The notes: generated from the letters alone by a model not told the origin. A DNA stretch of 64,000 bases from Paludibacteraceae bacterium (GCA_024405875.1 JAKSOA010000008.1:1-64000), one strand, 5' to 3'; shown: positions 27,873 to 36,073, counted from the stretch's first letter. A program made the numbers and translations.

Positions 27873-28805
27873 ATGAAAAAAGATACACTGATGTTCATAA
27901 TCAACCCCGCCTCAGGAGGATACAAGGAGTCTGTTTGGGAGGAGTTGGTAGTACTTATGGACAAAAATGACAAAGAGTTCTCTTACTACAAGACAAAGTG
28001 CATTGGAGACGCCACTCGCAAAGTTCAGGATTTCATTAAAGATGGCTACCGTCACTTTGTAGGCATCGGGGGAGACGGAACCATAAGTGAGATAGCCAAC
28101 GGATTTATGATGCAGAACTATGTTGATTATGATGAACTTACACTTAGCGCAATATCATCAGGCACAGGCAATGACTGGGTACGCAATTATGGACAGAGCA
28201 GTGACTTGTCTGTGGCGTTGATGAATATTCTTAACGCTCCTGTCCGCACGCAGGACATAGGACTAATACACTACTATGAGAACGGTGAGCACAGACGCAA
28301 GTATTTTCTGAATGCGGCGGGGTTTGGATTTGACTCCCAAATAATCAAGTCAACAAAGCAGATGACGGCATCACAACGAGGGCACAAGATGACCTATCTC
28401 TACACCCTGCTCAAGTGTCTGCTCTCAAGCAAAAAAATCAACTTTAAGATTACCTCTGAGAAAGTGGGATTCATAATAAATGAGAAGACGCTATCAATAA
28501 GCGTAGGTAACGGCAAATACACTGGCGGTGGAATGATTCAGACCCCCGATGCTGACAACTCTGATGGTTTCCTGGACACTGCTGTATATGGCGACATTAA
28601 GAAATTTTTTGTTATAAAAAATGTAAATCGTCTGTATGACGGAACCATAAAAGAGGCGAAAAACACTCATATATATCACTTCCGCTCCAAAGAGGTGAAC
28701 ATTGAGGCGCCTGTACAGACTATATGTGAGATTGACGGAGAGCTGATAGGAACAGGTCCATACAACATTGAAATAATCAAAGGTGCGCTTAGAGTACGTA
28801 TGTAA
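27873..28805 (+). CDS. Diacylglycerol kinase family lipid kinase (YegS/BmrU type)
   Basis: Cytoplasmic lipid kinase of 310 residues from the ATG at 27873. Motifs INPASGG at 10-16 and GIGGDGTISEIANG at 64-77 define the DAGK catalytic domain; SGTGNDWVRN and the downstream GNGKYTGGGM segment are conserved in the family. The C-terminal domain ends with a short beta region. Substrates could be diacylglycerol or a sphingoid/ceramide lipid, since Bacteroidales make sphingolipids; sequence alone does not decide. It is monocistronic, with a promoter before and a hairpin after. Confidence 0.88.
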   Translation: MKKDTLMFIINPASGGYKESVWEELVVLMDKNDKEFSYYKTKCIGDATRKVQDFIKDGYRHFVGIGGDGTISEIANGFMMQNYVDYDELTLSAISSGTGNDWVRNYGQSSDLSVALMNILNAPVRTQDIGLIHYYENGEHRRKYFLNAAGFGFDSQIIKSTKQMTASQRGHKMTYLYTLLKCLLSSKKINFKITSEKVGFIINEKTLSISVGNGKYTGGGMIQTPDADNSDGFLDTAVYGDIKKFFVIKNVNRLYDGTIKEAKNTHIYHFRSKEVNIEAPVQTICEIDGELIGTGPYNIEIIKGALRVRM

Positions 28806-28812
28806 AAAGGAT

Positions 28813-28846
28813 ACCGGCATTGTCCAACGCCTTGAACAATGCCGGT
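28813..28846 (+). terminator. Terminator hairpin after the lipid kinase gene
   Basis: Arms 28813-28827 and 28832-28846, 15 base pairs with one mismatch and a 4-base loop, 7 bases after the stop. The downstream T run is poor (CTTAT). On the other strand the hairpin is followed by ATCCTTTTT. Confidence 0.7.
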
Positions 28847-28928
28847 CTTATGAAAAAAAACATTACTTATTAATCATCGGCAAATATAGAGGTTTTTAGG
28901 AATACCTTCATAGTCCTTCCAATACTTT

Positions 28929-28972
28929 TTGTTGTCATATAATAAAAATTTGTTGTCATTTTAAAATGACAA
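28929..28972. promoter_or_regulatory. Candidate operator upstream of the AraC-type gene
   Basis: TTGTTGTCAT occurs twice (28929-28938 and 28950-28959), offset by exactly 21 bases, two helical turns. The second copy runs into a perfect 20-base palindrome, TTGTCATTTTAAAATGACAA (28953-28972). It ends 21 bases before the regulator ATG, as expected for an autoregulatory AraC-family site. Confidence 0.6.
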
Positions 28973-28993
28973 TGGAAAACAGATAATACATTA

Positions 28994-30172
28994 ATGAGCG
29001 GATTTGCTATTTTTCTACTTCTTTTTCCTCTGATAGGCGTTCTTGTGCTATCAATACCTATGGTTGCTAAGTTTGACTGGGACATTCCTGTCTATAAAAA
29101 GATATTCATAGCCACCGCATTTCTTATAGCGGCGTCATTCACTGTAAGGACATTCCTGATTTTTGATAATGAGGATTACGATAACAAACTTACACTTGTC
29201 TATATTGATAATTTCCTGACACTTAGTGTAATACCATTCCTATATTGGTTTGTTAAATCCATAACTGTCGAGCATCAGAAATTCTCTTGTAAAAACTATT
29301 TACACTTCCTGCCAGCCCTGATACTGGGAACGGCTGTTATTATTTTGGGATAGGGCCTCAGAGAGAACCACTCTGCATACGAACTTCTCTCTCCACAATC
29401 ACCGTTGCAAAAGTCATCAATGGAATGGTGGTTCTACTTCTGCAACACAAAACTTATGGACATAGTGCTGATAGTGCAGATTTCATACACTGCCGCAGTG
29501 GCTATAATCCATATAGACAGATTCCGTCGTGACGCAAAAAAATACTATTCAGAACTTTGTGAGAGCGGATATATGCACTTTCTGCGCATTCTTATACTCG
29601 TAGTGTTGTTTGTACTACTCTACTCCACTAAAATCCTGGCAAAAAAATATATGAACTACGCTCCTGAGATAGCGGTCACTTTCAGTGTATGCTGCACAGT
29701 GGTGGTATATATGCTTTTCCGGAGTGTGAACAAAATAGAGTTCTACGCTGACAAGATTACCTTAACCAAGGAGTCTTTGTCAATGAACTACGATGACCCG
29801 CAGGAAGAGTCTGAGCAAGAGATATCGTCAGAACTTGAAAGCATCAGGGAGGCACTTGAGAAGTGGGGCAATGACCCGTCAAAGCCATATCTGAAACAGG
29901 GAATATCACTTGAGGATTTGTCAAAGGAGATTGGATTCAGCGGGAAAGATGTCTCAACGTATCTTAACAAGGTGGAGAACCAGACTTTCTTCATATTCAT
30001 AGCAAAACTTAGAGCAAAAGAGGCTAAAGAACTGCTACTCTCTTCAGAGAACTACTCACTTACATATATTGCCCTTGAATGCGGATTCTCTGACGCACCT
30101 AACTTCAGCCGCAGTTTCAAGAATATAGAGGGTATGACACCTGGTGCTTGGAGATTATTGCACAAAAAATAA
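28994..30172 (+). pseudogene. 7TM AraC-family regulator interrupted by an in-frame TAG
   Basis: Two open parts, 28994-29353 and from about 29354 to 30172, are in the same frame and separated only by a TAG at 29351-29353. Read through, they give 392 codons. These encode four membrane segments before the TAG and three after it (about residues 145-165, 180-205, 215-235), then a polar linker and an AraC-type DNA-binding domain with two helix-turn-helix units ending SFKNIEGMTPGAWRLLHKK. No other stop or frame change is present. The likely meanings are a recent nonsense mutation, a sequencing error or a separately translated C-terminal half (TTG at 29405, ATG at 29420). TAG is an ordinary stop elsewhere in this window. 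It lies just before the B12 riboswitch. Confidence 0.75.
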
Positions 30173-30175
30173 ATT

Positions 30176-30205
30176 TTGCCATTATCAATTTTACCATTAA
30201 CTTTG
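30176..30205 (+). promoter_or_regulatory. Promoter of the B12 riboswitch transcript
   Basis: TTG at 30176-30178 and TAACTTTG at 30198-30205, spaced by 19 bases. It starts transcription a few bases before the riboswitch. Confidence 0.82.
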
Positions 30206-30213
30206 CGACAAGA

Positions 30214-30400
30214 ATTTAGGCTAAGGGAATCAGGTGGAAATCCTGAACAGACCCGCTGCTGTAAGGCCTGAGTCCGTCTGTACGGACTTTAAAACTCTCT
30301 TTACCACACTTGCCACTGAGCCGTAAGGTTTGGGAAGGCTGAAGGAGGGAGGCTAAGTCAGAAGACCTGCCTTATGTTCTTGCGGGGGAGCGTTCCCCGG
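30214..30400 (+). ncRNA. Cobalamin riboswitch
   Basis: The 301-base gap 30173-30473 is filled by the promoter and this element. Conserved B12-box features appear in order: AAGGGAATCAGGTGGAAATCC, then GACCCGCTGCTGTAA, GCCACTGAG, GGGAAGGCTGAAGGAGGG and AAGTCAGAAGACCTGCC. A GC-rich hairpin (GGGGGAGCGTTCCCC, 30383-30397) follows as part of the expression platform. The riboswitch normally shuts off downstream expression when adenosyl- or other cobalamin is abundant. The controlled genes are a BtuG-like lipoprotein and a BtuB-like receptor. Confidence 0.95.
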
Positions 30401-30473
30401 TATCCGATTGTTTAACTGTCCTCGTGGAATAGGACAACAGACAGAGAGGCTCCTGATTTTCCTCAATTTTATT

Positions 30474-31565
30474 ATGAAAGCAAACAGACTTTCTATTTTT
30501 GCGTTATCGGCACTTATAGTGCTAAGTTTTTCATCGTGTAGAAAAGATGAACCTAAAGCCCCTGAAGAACCTAAGGTTCCTGAAGATGTTATTCTTAAAA
30601 CGGGCTTTTACGTTCTTAATCAAGGTGCTATGGGGACAAACAAGGCATCGCTTGACTGCTTTGACTATGTTAACGGCACTTACAAGAACAATGTTTTTGA
30701 CCCGTCAGTAACCCTTGGTCTTGGAGACACCGGCAATGACGCCAAGGTTTACGGAGGCAAGTTGTACATTACCGTTAACGGTTCCAATTTAGTGGAGGTG
30801 GCGGACGCCTCTACCGCCAAACATTTGGCTTCAATAACCATAAACGGTTGCCGTTATGTTAATTTCTACAACGGCAAGGTATATGTGACATCTTATAACG
30901 GATTTAATAACGGCTATGTATCTGAGATAGACACTACAAGCCTTACTGTTACCCGTAAGTGTACTGTTAGCGTCTGCCCTGAGGAGATGGCATTTGCCGG
31001 CACTAAAATGTATGTGGCACACGTGGGCGATTATGACCACGGATACAGTAAGAAACTCTCTGTAATAGATATGAGCACATTTACGGAGACCAAACAGATA
31101 GATGTTGCCTTAAATATGTCAAAAGTACGTCCTACAGCCGATGGCAAACTACTTATCAACTCTCTTGGCAATTACTATGATGTATCTGGAAGTTTGGTTG
31201 TCTTTGACCCTATGTCAGAAACAGTGGTTAAGAGTTTTGATATTCCCGTATATGGATTGGATATCTATAATGGTAAGTGCTACTGCTTTACACAAGAGTA
31301 TGATGAATCTTGGAACACCACATACAGGTTCTATACCATTGATTTGGCTACATACGCTTTAGGTGGTTCTCCCATAACAGACGGAACTGAGAAAGAGATG
31401 CAAAATCCAAGTAACATTGCCATAGATTCCAGAAACGGTAATTTCTATATCTGTGATGCGGCAGATTATGTAACACCCGGTACCGTTACCTGCTATAATT
31501 CAGAAGGAAAAAAGCAGTGGACTAAAACTGCGGGGGATATTCCATATGCTATTGCGTTTAAATAG
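30474..31565 (+). CDS. BtuG-like surface beta-propeller lipoprotein
   Basis: 363 residues from the ATG at 30474; an upstream TTG at 30408 lies in the riboswitch leader. The signal peptide ends at lipobox cysteine C22 (SFSSC), followed by a proline/glutamate-rich tether. The rest is a run of repeated beta-strand units of about 45 residues (for example KVYGGKLYITVNGSNLVEV and KMYVAHVGDY), consistent with a seven-bladed propeller of the YncE/DUF5074 type. Known BtuG proteins of gut Bacteroides are surface lipoproteins that bind cobalamin very tightly and hand it to BtuB. The riboswitch upstream and the BtuB-like gene downstream support that role. The identification is by context and fold. Confidence 0.82.
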   Translation: MKANRLSIFALSALIVLSFSSCRKDEPKAPEEPKVPEDVILKTGFYVLNQGAMGTNKASLDCFDYVNGTYKNNVFDPSVTLGLGDTGNDAKVYGGKLYITVNGSNLVEVADASTAKHLASITINGCRYVNFYNGKVYVTSYNGFNNGYVSEIDTTSLTVTRKCTVSVCPEEMAFAGTKMYVAHVGDYDHGYSKKLSVIDMSTFTETKQIDVALNMSKVRPTADGKLLINSLGNYYDVSGSLVVFDPMSETVVKSFDIPVYGLDIYNGKCYCFTQEYDESWNTTYRFYTIDLATYALGGSPITDGTEKEMQNPSNIAIDSRNGNFYICDAADYVTPGTVTCYNSEGKKQWTKTAGDIPYAIAFK

Positions 31566-31591
31566 TTGACAGTTGATAGTTGACAGTTGAC
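31564..31591. repeat. Period-7 tandem array (AGTTGAC)
   Basis: Four units (AGTTGAC, AGTTGAT, AGTTGAC, AGTTGAC). The first unit begins within the TAG stop of the propeller gene (31563-31565). Confidence 0.9.
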
Positions 31592-31604
31592 AGTGCCCCA
31601 CCTA

Positions 31605-31625
31605 ACTGTCCACTGTCCACTGTCC
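31605..31625. repeat. Period-7 tandem array (ACTGTCC)
   Basis: Three exact units, in the gap before the BtuB-like gene. Its heptamer is nearly the reverse complement of the array at 31564, so the two could pair as a long imperfect hairpin. Confidence 0.88.
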
Positions 31626-31637
31626 ACTAAAATAATA

Positions 31638-33644
31638 ATGTCCCCTAAAATCTACATATTACTGTTTCTCTTGATTTCCCCACTGACATTGTGGAGTGCG
31701 GAGATAGACACCACTAAGGTGTATGAACTGCAGGAGGTGTGTTTCTCACCAAAGAGAATACGCAGGGATATTGTGCCGTTCCAGCGTATGGATTCAACGG
31801 TAATAGAGAACCTTGGCTGTCAGAGTGTGGCTGACGCCATAAGGTTTTTCTCCGGAGTGCAGATTAAGGATTATGGCGGAGTTGGAGGCATAAAGACCAT
31901 AAATGTACGCTCTATGGGAACAAACCAGATGGGCGTGTTCTATGACGGCATTCAACTTGGAAACGCACAAAACGGACAAGTGGATTTAGGACGGTTCTCA
32001 CTTGACAACATAGAGGCAATAGACCTTTATAACGGACAAAAGGGAGACGGACTGCAATGTGCAAAAGACTACGGGGCGGCAGGAACCATATACATAACAA
32101 CTAAAAAGCCTTCATTTAGCAATGGCAAAGACTACACTGTTGATGTTAAGATGAAGGCAGGCAGTTTTGGTCTTGCAAATCCCAGCATTACCTACAGCCA
32201 AAAATTGGGAAAGTCCGTAATACTTACCCTTAGTGCTGAATACACCTACTCAAACGGCAAATACAAATTCCGTTACAAAAAGACCGCCCCTGACGGCACC
32301 ACCCTATATGACACCACAGCCATAAGGCAGAATGCTGATATTCAGGCGGTAAGGACAGAGGCGGCACTATTTGGCTCAGTAAAAAACGGAGAGTGGAATG
32401 CAAAAGTATATAATTACTATTCAGACAGGGGATTGCCAGGCTACATAGCCCGTAATGTCTTCTCTCACTCCCAACGCCAATGGGATGACAACTTTTTTGC
32501 TCAGGCTTCATATAAGCAAACATACATTGACGGCAAACTAAGTTTTCAGGCAAAAGCAAAATACGCCTACGATTACACCCGCTATCTTGACCCCGACTCC
32601 ACCCACTTTCAGGTTGATAATTCCTACAGACAGCAGGAGGCGTATCTGTCAGGGGCGTTGAACTACAAGATATTCAGTTGGTGGGATATATCACTTGCCA
32701 CAGATTTTCAATACAATTATCTCGACTCTGACATAAAGAACTTTGCATATCCCTCCCGATACACAGAATTAGTGGCGCTTGCCACCACCTTCCGTCACCC
32801 GAATGTAAAATTTCAGGCAAGTGTACTTGGCAATTTTGTGCAGGATAATGTAAAAAACGGTGCCACATCCAAGCCATACAATGTGTTCACACCTACAGCA
32901 CTGCTAACCGTAAGGCCTGTGGCAAAAGTGGCGTTTGACATTAGGGCGTTTTATAAAAGGGCGTTCCGTATGCCTACATTCAATGATTTGTACTATGCCA
33001 CAGTAGGAAGCACATCTCTGAGACCAGAGTATGTTGACCAATATGACGTAGGTCTTTCATATCAGTACTCAAAGCCTGCCGATATATTCAATAACTTTGC
33101 GGTGCAGATTGACGGCTATCATAACAGAGTAAAAGACAAGATTGTGGCTATTCCCGCCGCAAATCCGTTCCGTTGGCAAATGAAGAATTACGGGAATGTA
33201 AGCGTAACAGGGGTTGACGTATCGGTTGATATGGGATTGCAGTGGTGTAGATATTGGAATCTCGGACTTAGGCTCGCCTATTCATATCAGGTGGCGGCAG
33301 ACCAAAGTTTTGACAAATCAAGTCCTTATTATGGCGGTCAGTTGCCTTATTCCCCTTGGCACAGCGGCTCAGCCATTCTTAATATTGCATGGAAGAACCT
33401 TGAACTCACCTACAGTTTCATTTATACGGGAGAGCGATACACATCTTCCGCAAACATTCCTGTAAATTATGTGGAGCCTTGGCAAACAAATGATGTGGCT
33501 GTCTCATACACCCACCCTTTCAAGGCGTGGAAACTGCGCACATCAGTGCAAGTGAACAATATTGCAAATCAGCAGTATGAGGTTGTAAGGGGGTACCCTA
33601 TGCCGGGCACAAACTTCAGAGTTATTGTTGGCGCTACGTTCTGA
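31638..33644 (+). CDS. btuB: BtuB-like TonB-dependent cobalamin receptor
   Basis: Outer-membrane receptor of 668 residues from the ATG at 31638; the longer frame begins with a TTG inside repeat sequence. It has a signal peptide (about 1-21), then a plug domain with VADAIRFFSGVQIKDYGG and INVRSMGTNQMGVFYDGIQLG. The barrel ends in RVIVGATF with a terminal phenylalanine. It lacks the N-terminal CarboxypepD-like domain of SusC proteins, as expected for micronutrient receptors. Riboswitch control and the adjacent BtuG-like gene make cobalamin or a corrinoid the likely substrate. No BtuCDF genes are nearby. Confidence 0.88.
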   Translation: MSPKIYILLFLLISPLTLWSAEIDTTKVYELQEVCFSPKRIRRDIVPFQRMDSTVIENLGCQSVADAIRFFSGVQIKDYGGVGGIKTINVRSMGTNQMGVFYDGIQLGNAQNGQVDLGRFSLDNIEAIDLYNGQKGDGLQCAKDYGAAGTIYITTKKPSFSNGKDYTVDVKMKAGSFGLANPSITYSQKLGKSVILTLSAEYTYSNGKYKFRYKKTAPDGTTLYDTTAIRQNADIQAVRTEAALFGSVKNGEWNAKVYNYYSDRGLPGYIARNVFSHSQRQWDDNFFAQASYKQTYIDGKLSFQAKAKYAYDYTRYLDPDSTHFQVDNSYRQQEAYLSGALNYKIFSWWDISLATDFQYNYLDSDIKNFAYPSRYTELVALATTFRHPNVKFQASVLGNFVQDNVKNGATSKPYNVFTPTALLTVRPVAKVAFDIRAFYKRAFRMPTFNDLYYATVGSTSLRPEYVDQYDVGLSYQYSKPADIFNNFAVQIDGYHNRVKDKIVAIPAANPFRWQMKNYGNVSVTGVDVSVDMGLQWCRYWNLGLRLAYSYQVAADQSFDKSSPYYGGQLPYSPWHSGSAILNIAWKNLELTYSFIYTGERYTSSANIPVNYVEPWQTNDVAVSYTHPFKAWKLRTSVQVNNIANQQYEVVRGYPMPGTNFRVIVGATF

Positions 33645-33684
33645 ATATTATAAGTGGATGTTGGGCATATAATCAGTTTTTAAA

Positions 33685-33727
33685 ACAATGGGTCAAAGGA
33701 GCGGTTATTGCTCCCTTGACCCGTTGT
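33685..33727 (+). terminator. Terminator-like hairpin after btuB
   Basis: Arms 33685-33702 and 33710-33727 form an 18-base-pair stem with one wobble and one mismatch, 40 bases after the stop. No T run follows, so it may protect the 3' end rather than terminate. Confidence 0.6.
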
Positions 33728-33753
33728 AGAATGTCATCTTAAGCATACACCTT

Positions 33754-33780
33754 CGTCATATCGAACGAAGTGAGATATCT
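33754..33780 (+). repeat. Covarying hairpin repeat, copy A
   Basis: CGTC followed by a small hairpin with stem ATATC (33758-33762) and GATAT (33774-33778). It shares the GTCAT...GA-CGA-G pattern with copies B and C, but the stem bases differ and still pair. Confidence 0.65.
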
Positions 33781-33802
33781 TTAGATGACGGGTGGGAATG
33801 CG

Positions 33803-35218
33803 TTACTCCGCCAAAACCGCACGCACAGAGCTTAAGTGTTCGCTACCATACGACTGTTCTTTCACCTCATGATAGTTTGTTGGTGAGTAGCAGACCAAGC
33901 AAAAGGCGTAGTCATCCCTATAATAAGTGGAACTCCAAAGGTAGACATTATTGCCTTCGCCCATGACAAACGACCAGCCTCCATAGGTGTAGCCCGCAGC
34001 GGGGAAAAATACTGAGTTGCCAGAGTAGCCTCCCCTGCCTGTAACGAGAGTGCCTGTAACACCATATTCGCTCTCATCTTTATTAGTTATCCACACTACA
34101 TCACAATTGCTATTAAGATTTTCAAAGTCTTTCCTTGTAGGCATCTGCCAGTTGGGACCCCATAACTTGGTGGCTGTATCAGAGTCACCAGAAAGAGAGA
34201 CTTTACCTGTATAGTGGTCATCAACCATACTCTGACTGCCACCCCACGCATAGTAGCCACCATAGCTATCTTTGCCCATTGTTGTTGTGGCACCTACATT
34301 ATACTCTGCAAACTTAGGACCATCTTTCCATAGTTGAACCCACTTAACCATAACTCCGCCTGTTCTCTCTGCCTCGCCTGTGGTTGCAGGTGCATCTTCC
34401 ACATCCTGCTTAGCAGTAGCATTGCCAGCGGCAACAGTTATAGCACCTAATGAGGTTTCTATTGTGGTATCATCTGTCTTTGTAACAGTTACATTAAGGT
34501 CTCCAGCAGGGTACTCTGCGGCAGGGATTACCATATAGAATCTTACACCGTCAGATGTTAATGAAACGGCTTCTGTAAAAGTCAATGTTATTGTCTTTGA
34601 AGAACCGCCTGACACAGCAAGAGTACTTGGATTTATTGTGAACGCACCTGCAAGGTTATTTGCGGAAGATGTAACTGTTATGCTTTTTACAGCATCTGTA
34701 TCTTTGCCTTTTACATTAAGACTTAGCACACCAAACGGATTTTGCAGTGATACTCCACCTTTTATAGTACCTGTACCTATTGACGGATATGCGTTCTCCG
34801 CAAGTCCGTTATCAATATATGTCTGTGTTGCCGGCATATTAACGGTGAATGCTCCGTCATTGTATGTCCATGCACCGCCTGCCCAACCGTATAATTGAGT
34901 GTCATCTGCTATAGTGGAATCTACTCTACCGTGGAACATACCTGACGCAGTACCTACTCCATCGGTAATGTTCAATGCTGCGGCATCAATACCGCCCGCT
35001 GTAGGTGCAACATATAGTTTGTCTCCTTCTGACCAAGTAAGTGCACCATTATTTACACTGGTCTTAGCACTCCCCTGGCCTGCGGCAACGCTCACCTCAC
35101 GCATTACGCCTGTGGGCTGCAACTTAGACTCCGGATTCTTGACATCTGATTTTTTCTCGCACGAAACGGCTCCTGCCATTACCAACAGCATAGTAGCCAA
35201 ATAAGTGAACTTTTTCAT
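33803..35218 (-). CDS. Fimbrillin-like / FISUMP-type lipoprotein
   Basis: 471-residue lipoprotein with lipobox cysteine C20 (AGAVSC). Residues about 40-290 resemble fimbrillin-type (FimA/Mfa-like) domains of Bacteroidales: ALTWSEGDKLYVAP, YGWAGGAWTYNDGAFTVNMPATQTYID and NPFGVLSLNVKG. Residues about 310-471 look like the FISUMP (Fibrobacter major paralogous) domain, with FAEYNVGATT, YYAWGG, LWGPNWQMPTRKDFENL, GNSVFFPAAGY and YLWSSTYY. The protein is presumably exposed at the surface, perhaps as an adhesin or pilus-tip component, but no function is shown. A 41-residue ORF lies 31 bases upstream on the same strand. Confidence 0.72.
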   Translation of the reverse strand: MKKFTYLATMLLVMAGAVSCEKKSDVKNPESKLQPTGVMREVSVAAGQGSAKTSVNNGALTWSEGDKLYVAPTAGGIDAAALNITDGVGTASGMFHGRVDSTIADDTQLYGWAGGAWTYNDGAFTVNMPATQTYIDNGLAENAYPSIGTGTIKGGVSLQNPFGVLSLNVKGKDTDAVKSITVTSSANNLAGAFTINPSTLAVSGGSSKTITLTFTEAVSLTSDGVRFYMVIPAAEYPAGDLNVTVTKTDDTTIETSLGAITVAAGNATAKQDVEDAPATTGEAERTGGVMVKWVQLWKDGPKFAEYNVGATTTMGKDSYGGYYAWGGSQSMVDDHYTGKVSLSGDSDTATKLWGPNWQMPTRKDFENLNSNCDVVWITNKDESEYGVTGTLVTGRGGYSGNSVFFPAAGYTYGGWSFVMGEGNNVYLWSSTYYRDDYAFCLVCYSPTNYHEVKEQSYGSEHLSSVRAVLAE

Positions 35219-35249
35219 TTCTTTGCTTCTTTTTTGTTGTTAATCTTTT

Positions 35250-35375
35250 TTAAAGTCCCCAACCGCCAATGGCACTTAGTGTGCTACTTGCATCATAAGA
35301 GGTCTGCATCACAGGCATTTCAGCCTCCATTTTCACTTGCACCATCTTGGGTGCTGAGTAGTTTTGTTTCTTCAT
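35250..35375 (-). CDS. 41-residue small protein upstream of the fimbrillin-like lipoprotein
   Basis: ATG at 35375 to TAA at 35250. The product starts MKKQNYSAPKMVQVKMEAEM and ends SAIGGWGL; it has no signal peptide. Short ORFs with a start of the type MKKxYxxPxxxxV occur often in Bacteroidetes genomes and have no established function. A near-consensus -7 box (TAACTTTC on the minus strand, 35396-35403) lies just upstream. The glycine-rich end could suggest a processed peptide, but no modifying enzyme is near. Support: intact frame, good start and operon position. Confidence 0.6.
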   Translation of the reverse strand: MKKQNYSAPKMVQVKMEAEMPVMQTSYDASSTLSAIGGWGL

Positions 35376-35436
35376 AGGTTTAATAATTGTTTTTTGAAAG
35401 TTAATAATATTTTAGTTTATCTCGTTATCTTTTTTT

Positions 35437-35465
35437 CGTCATCCTGAGCGTTAGCGAAGGATCTC
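35437..35465 (+). repeat. Covarying hairpin repeat, copy B
   Basis: Stem ATCCT (35441-35445) with AGGAT (35458-35462) around GAGCGTTAGCGA. It lies within a larger inverted repeat whose arms TTTTTTCGTCAT (35431-35442) and ATGACGAAAAAA (35501-35512, approximately) are complementary. Confidence 0.75.
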
Positions 35466-35518
35466 AGAATGTTTAGCAGATTCTACAGACCGTCAGGTAA
35501 TGACGAAAAAATAAAAAA

Positions 35519-35557
35519 GCCGGATAGTCTTTCCGTTGGGAATAAAACTATCCAGCC
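35519..35557 (-). terminator. Terminator-like hairpin, minus strand
   Basis: Outer arms GCCGGATAGT and ACTATCCAGCC (one mismatch) enclose an inner pairing TTCC/GGAA. On the minus strand the hairpin is followed by TTTTTTATTTTTT, a good T run. It would end transcripts coming from the 36-37 kb genes, after passing through the TG/CA tract. Confidence 0.65.
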
Positions 35558-35623
35558 TGAATTTTATATTTATATATTAAGGTGGCGGATGCTACAGATA
35601 GCACCGCTACTACACCTATAATG

Positions 35624-35679
<56 letters not shown>

Positions 35680-35755
35680 ATCATAATTTTTGTAACTGCC
35701 AAATATTTAGGGTGTAAAATTACATAATATTTTTTATTCTGCAAATTTTTTTTAG

Positions 35756-35783
35756 AGATTCTTCGCTAACGCTCAGAATGACG
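35756..35783 (-). repeat. Covarying hairpin repeat, copy C (inverted)
   Basis: On the minus strand it reads CGTCATTCTGAGCGTTAGCG and continues AAGAATCT. The stem ATTCT/AGAAT differs from copy B at two positions that change together and keep pairing. Confidence 0.75.
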
Positions 35784-35807
35784 GGAAGGGCACCGCTTTC
35801 CAACTCT

Positions 35808-36065
35808 CTATGGTGCGTGATTCCGTGGTATTGTGTTCGTGGTCTCAAGTATGGCGGCTATGTACGCCTTTGTCTCTGTGAGTGCGGTGTCTATGTCATC
35901 GGCGTAGAGTGCGTCAACCACTTTAATGAGCATATTGCTGCCCATCTGTGACGGGAGGTTTGACACTTGCGGAAGAAAACCTTTCAGAAACCCATTTTTA
36001 CCTCTTTGTTTGGGAAGTCCAATTCCTTGAAAGTGTATATCACAATTCAACTGCCCACTAAACAC
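35808..36065 (-). pseudogene. Remnant of a DUF1703-type ATPase/PD-(D/E)XK protein
   Basis: An 85-codon open frame with only a GTG at its upstream end and no convincing start. The stretch IGLPKQRGKNGFLKGFLPQVSNLPSQ and the following MLIKVVDALYADDIDTALTETKAYIAAI resemble a short internal part of the AAA-ATPase-like/PD-(D/E)XK proteins (DUF1703) that are repeated in many Bacteroidetes genomes. The intact family is about 500 residues, so at most one sixth is left. It begins 8 bases after the phospholipase-like gene and is probably not functional. Confidence 0.5.
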
Positions 36066-36073
36066 AATTGTGA

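Noticed and set aside
29351-29353. Reassignment of TAG to an amino acid as the reason for the interrupted AraC gene
   Set aside because: Several good genes here end in TAG (murG-murC, sprA, the amidohydrolase, the propeller lipoprotein, the 796-residue amylase), so TAG works as a stop in this genome.
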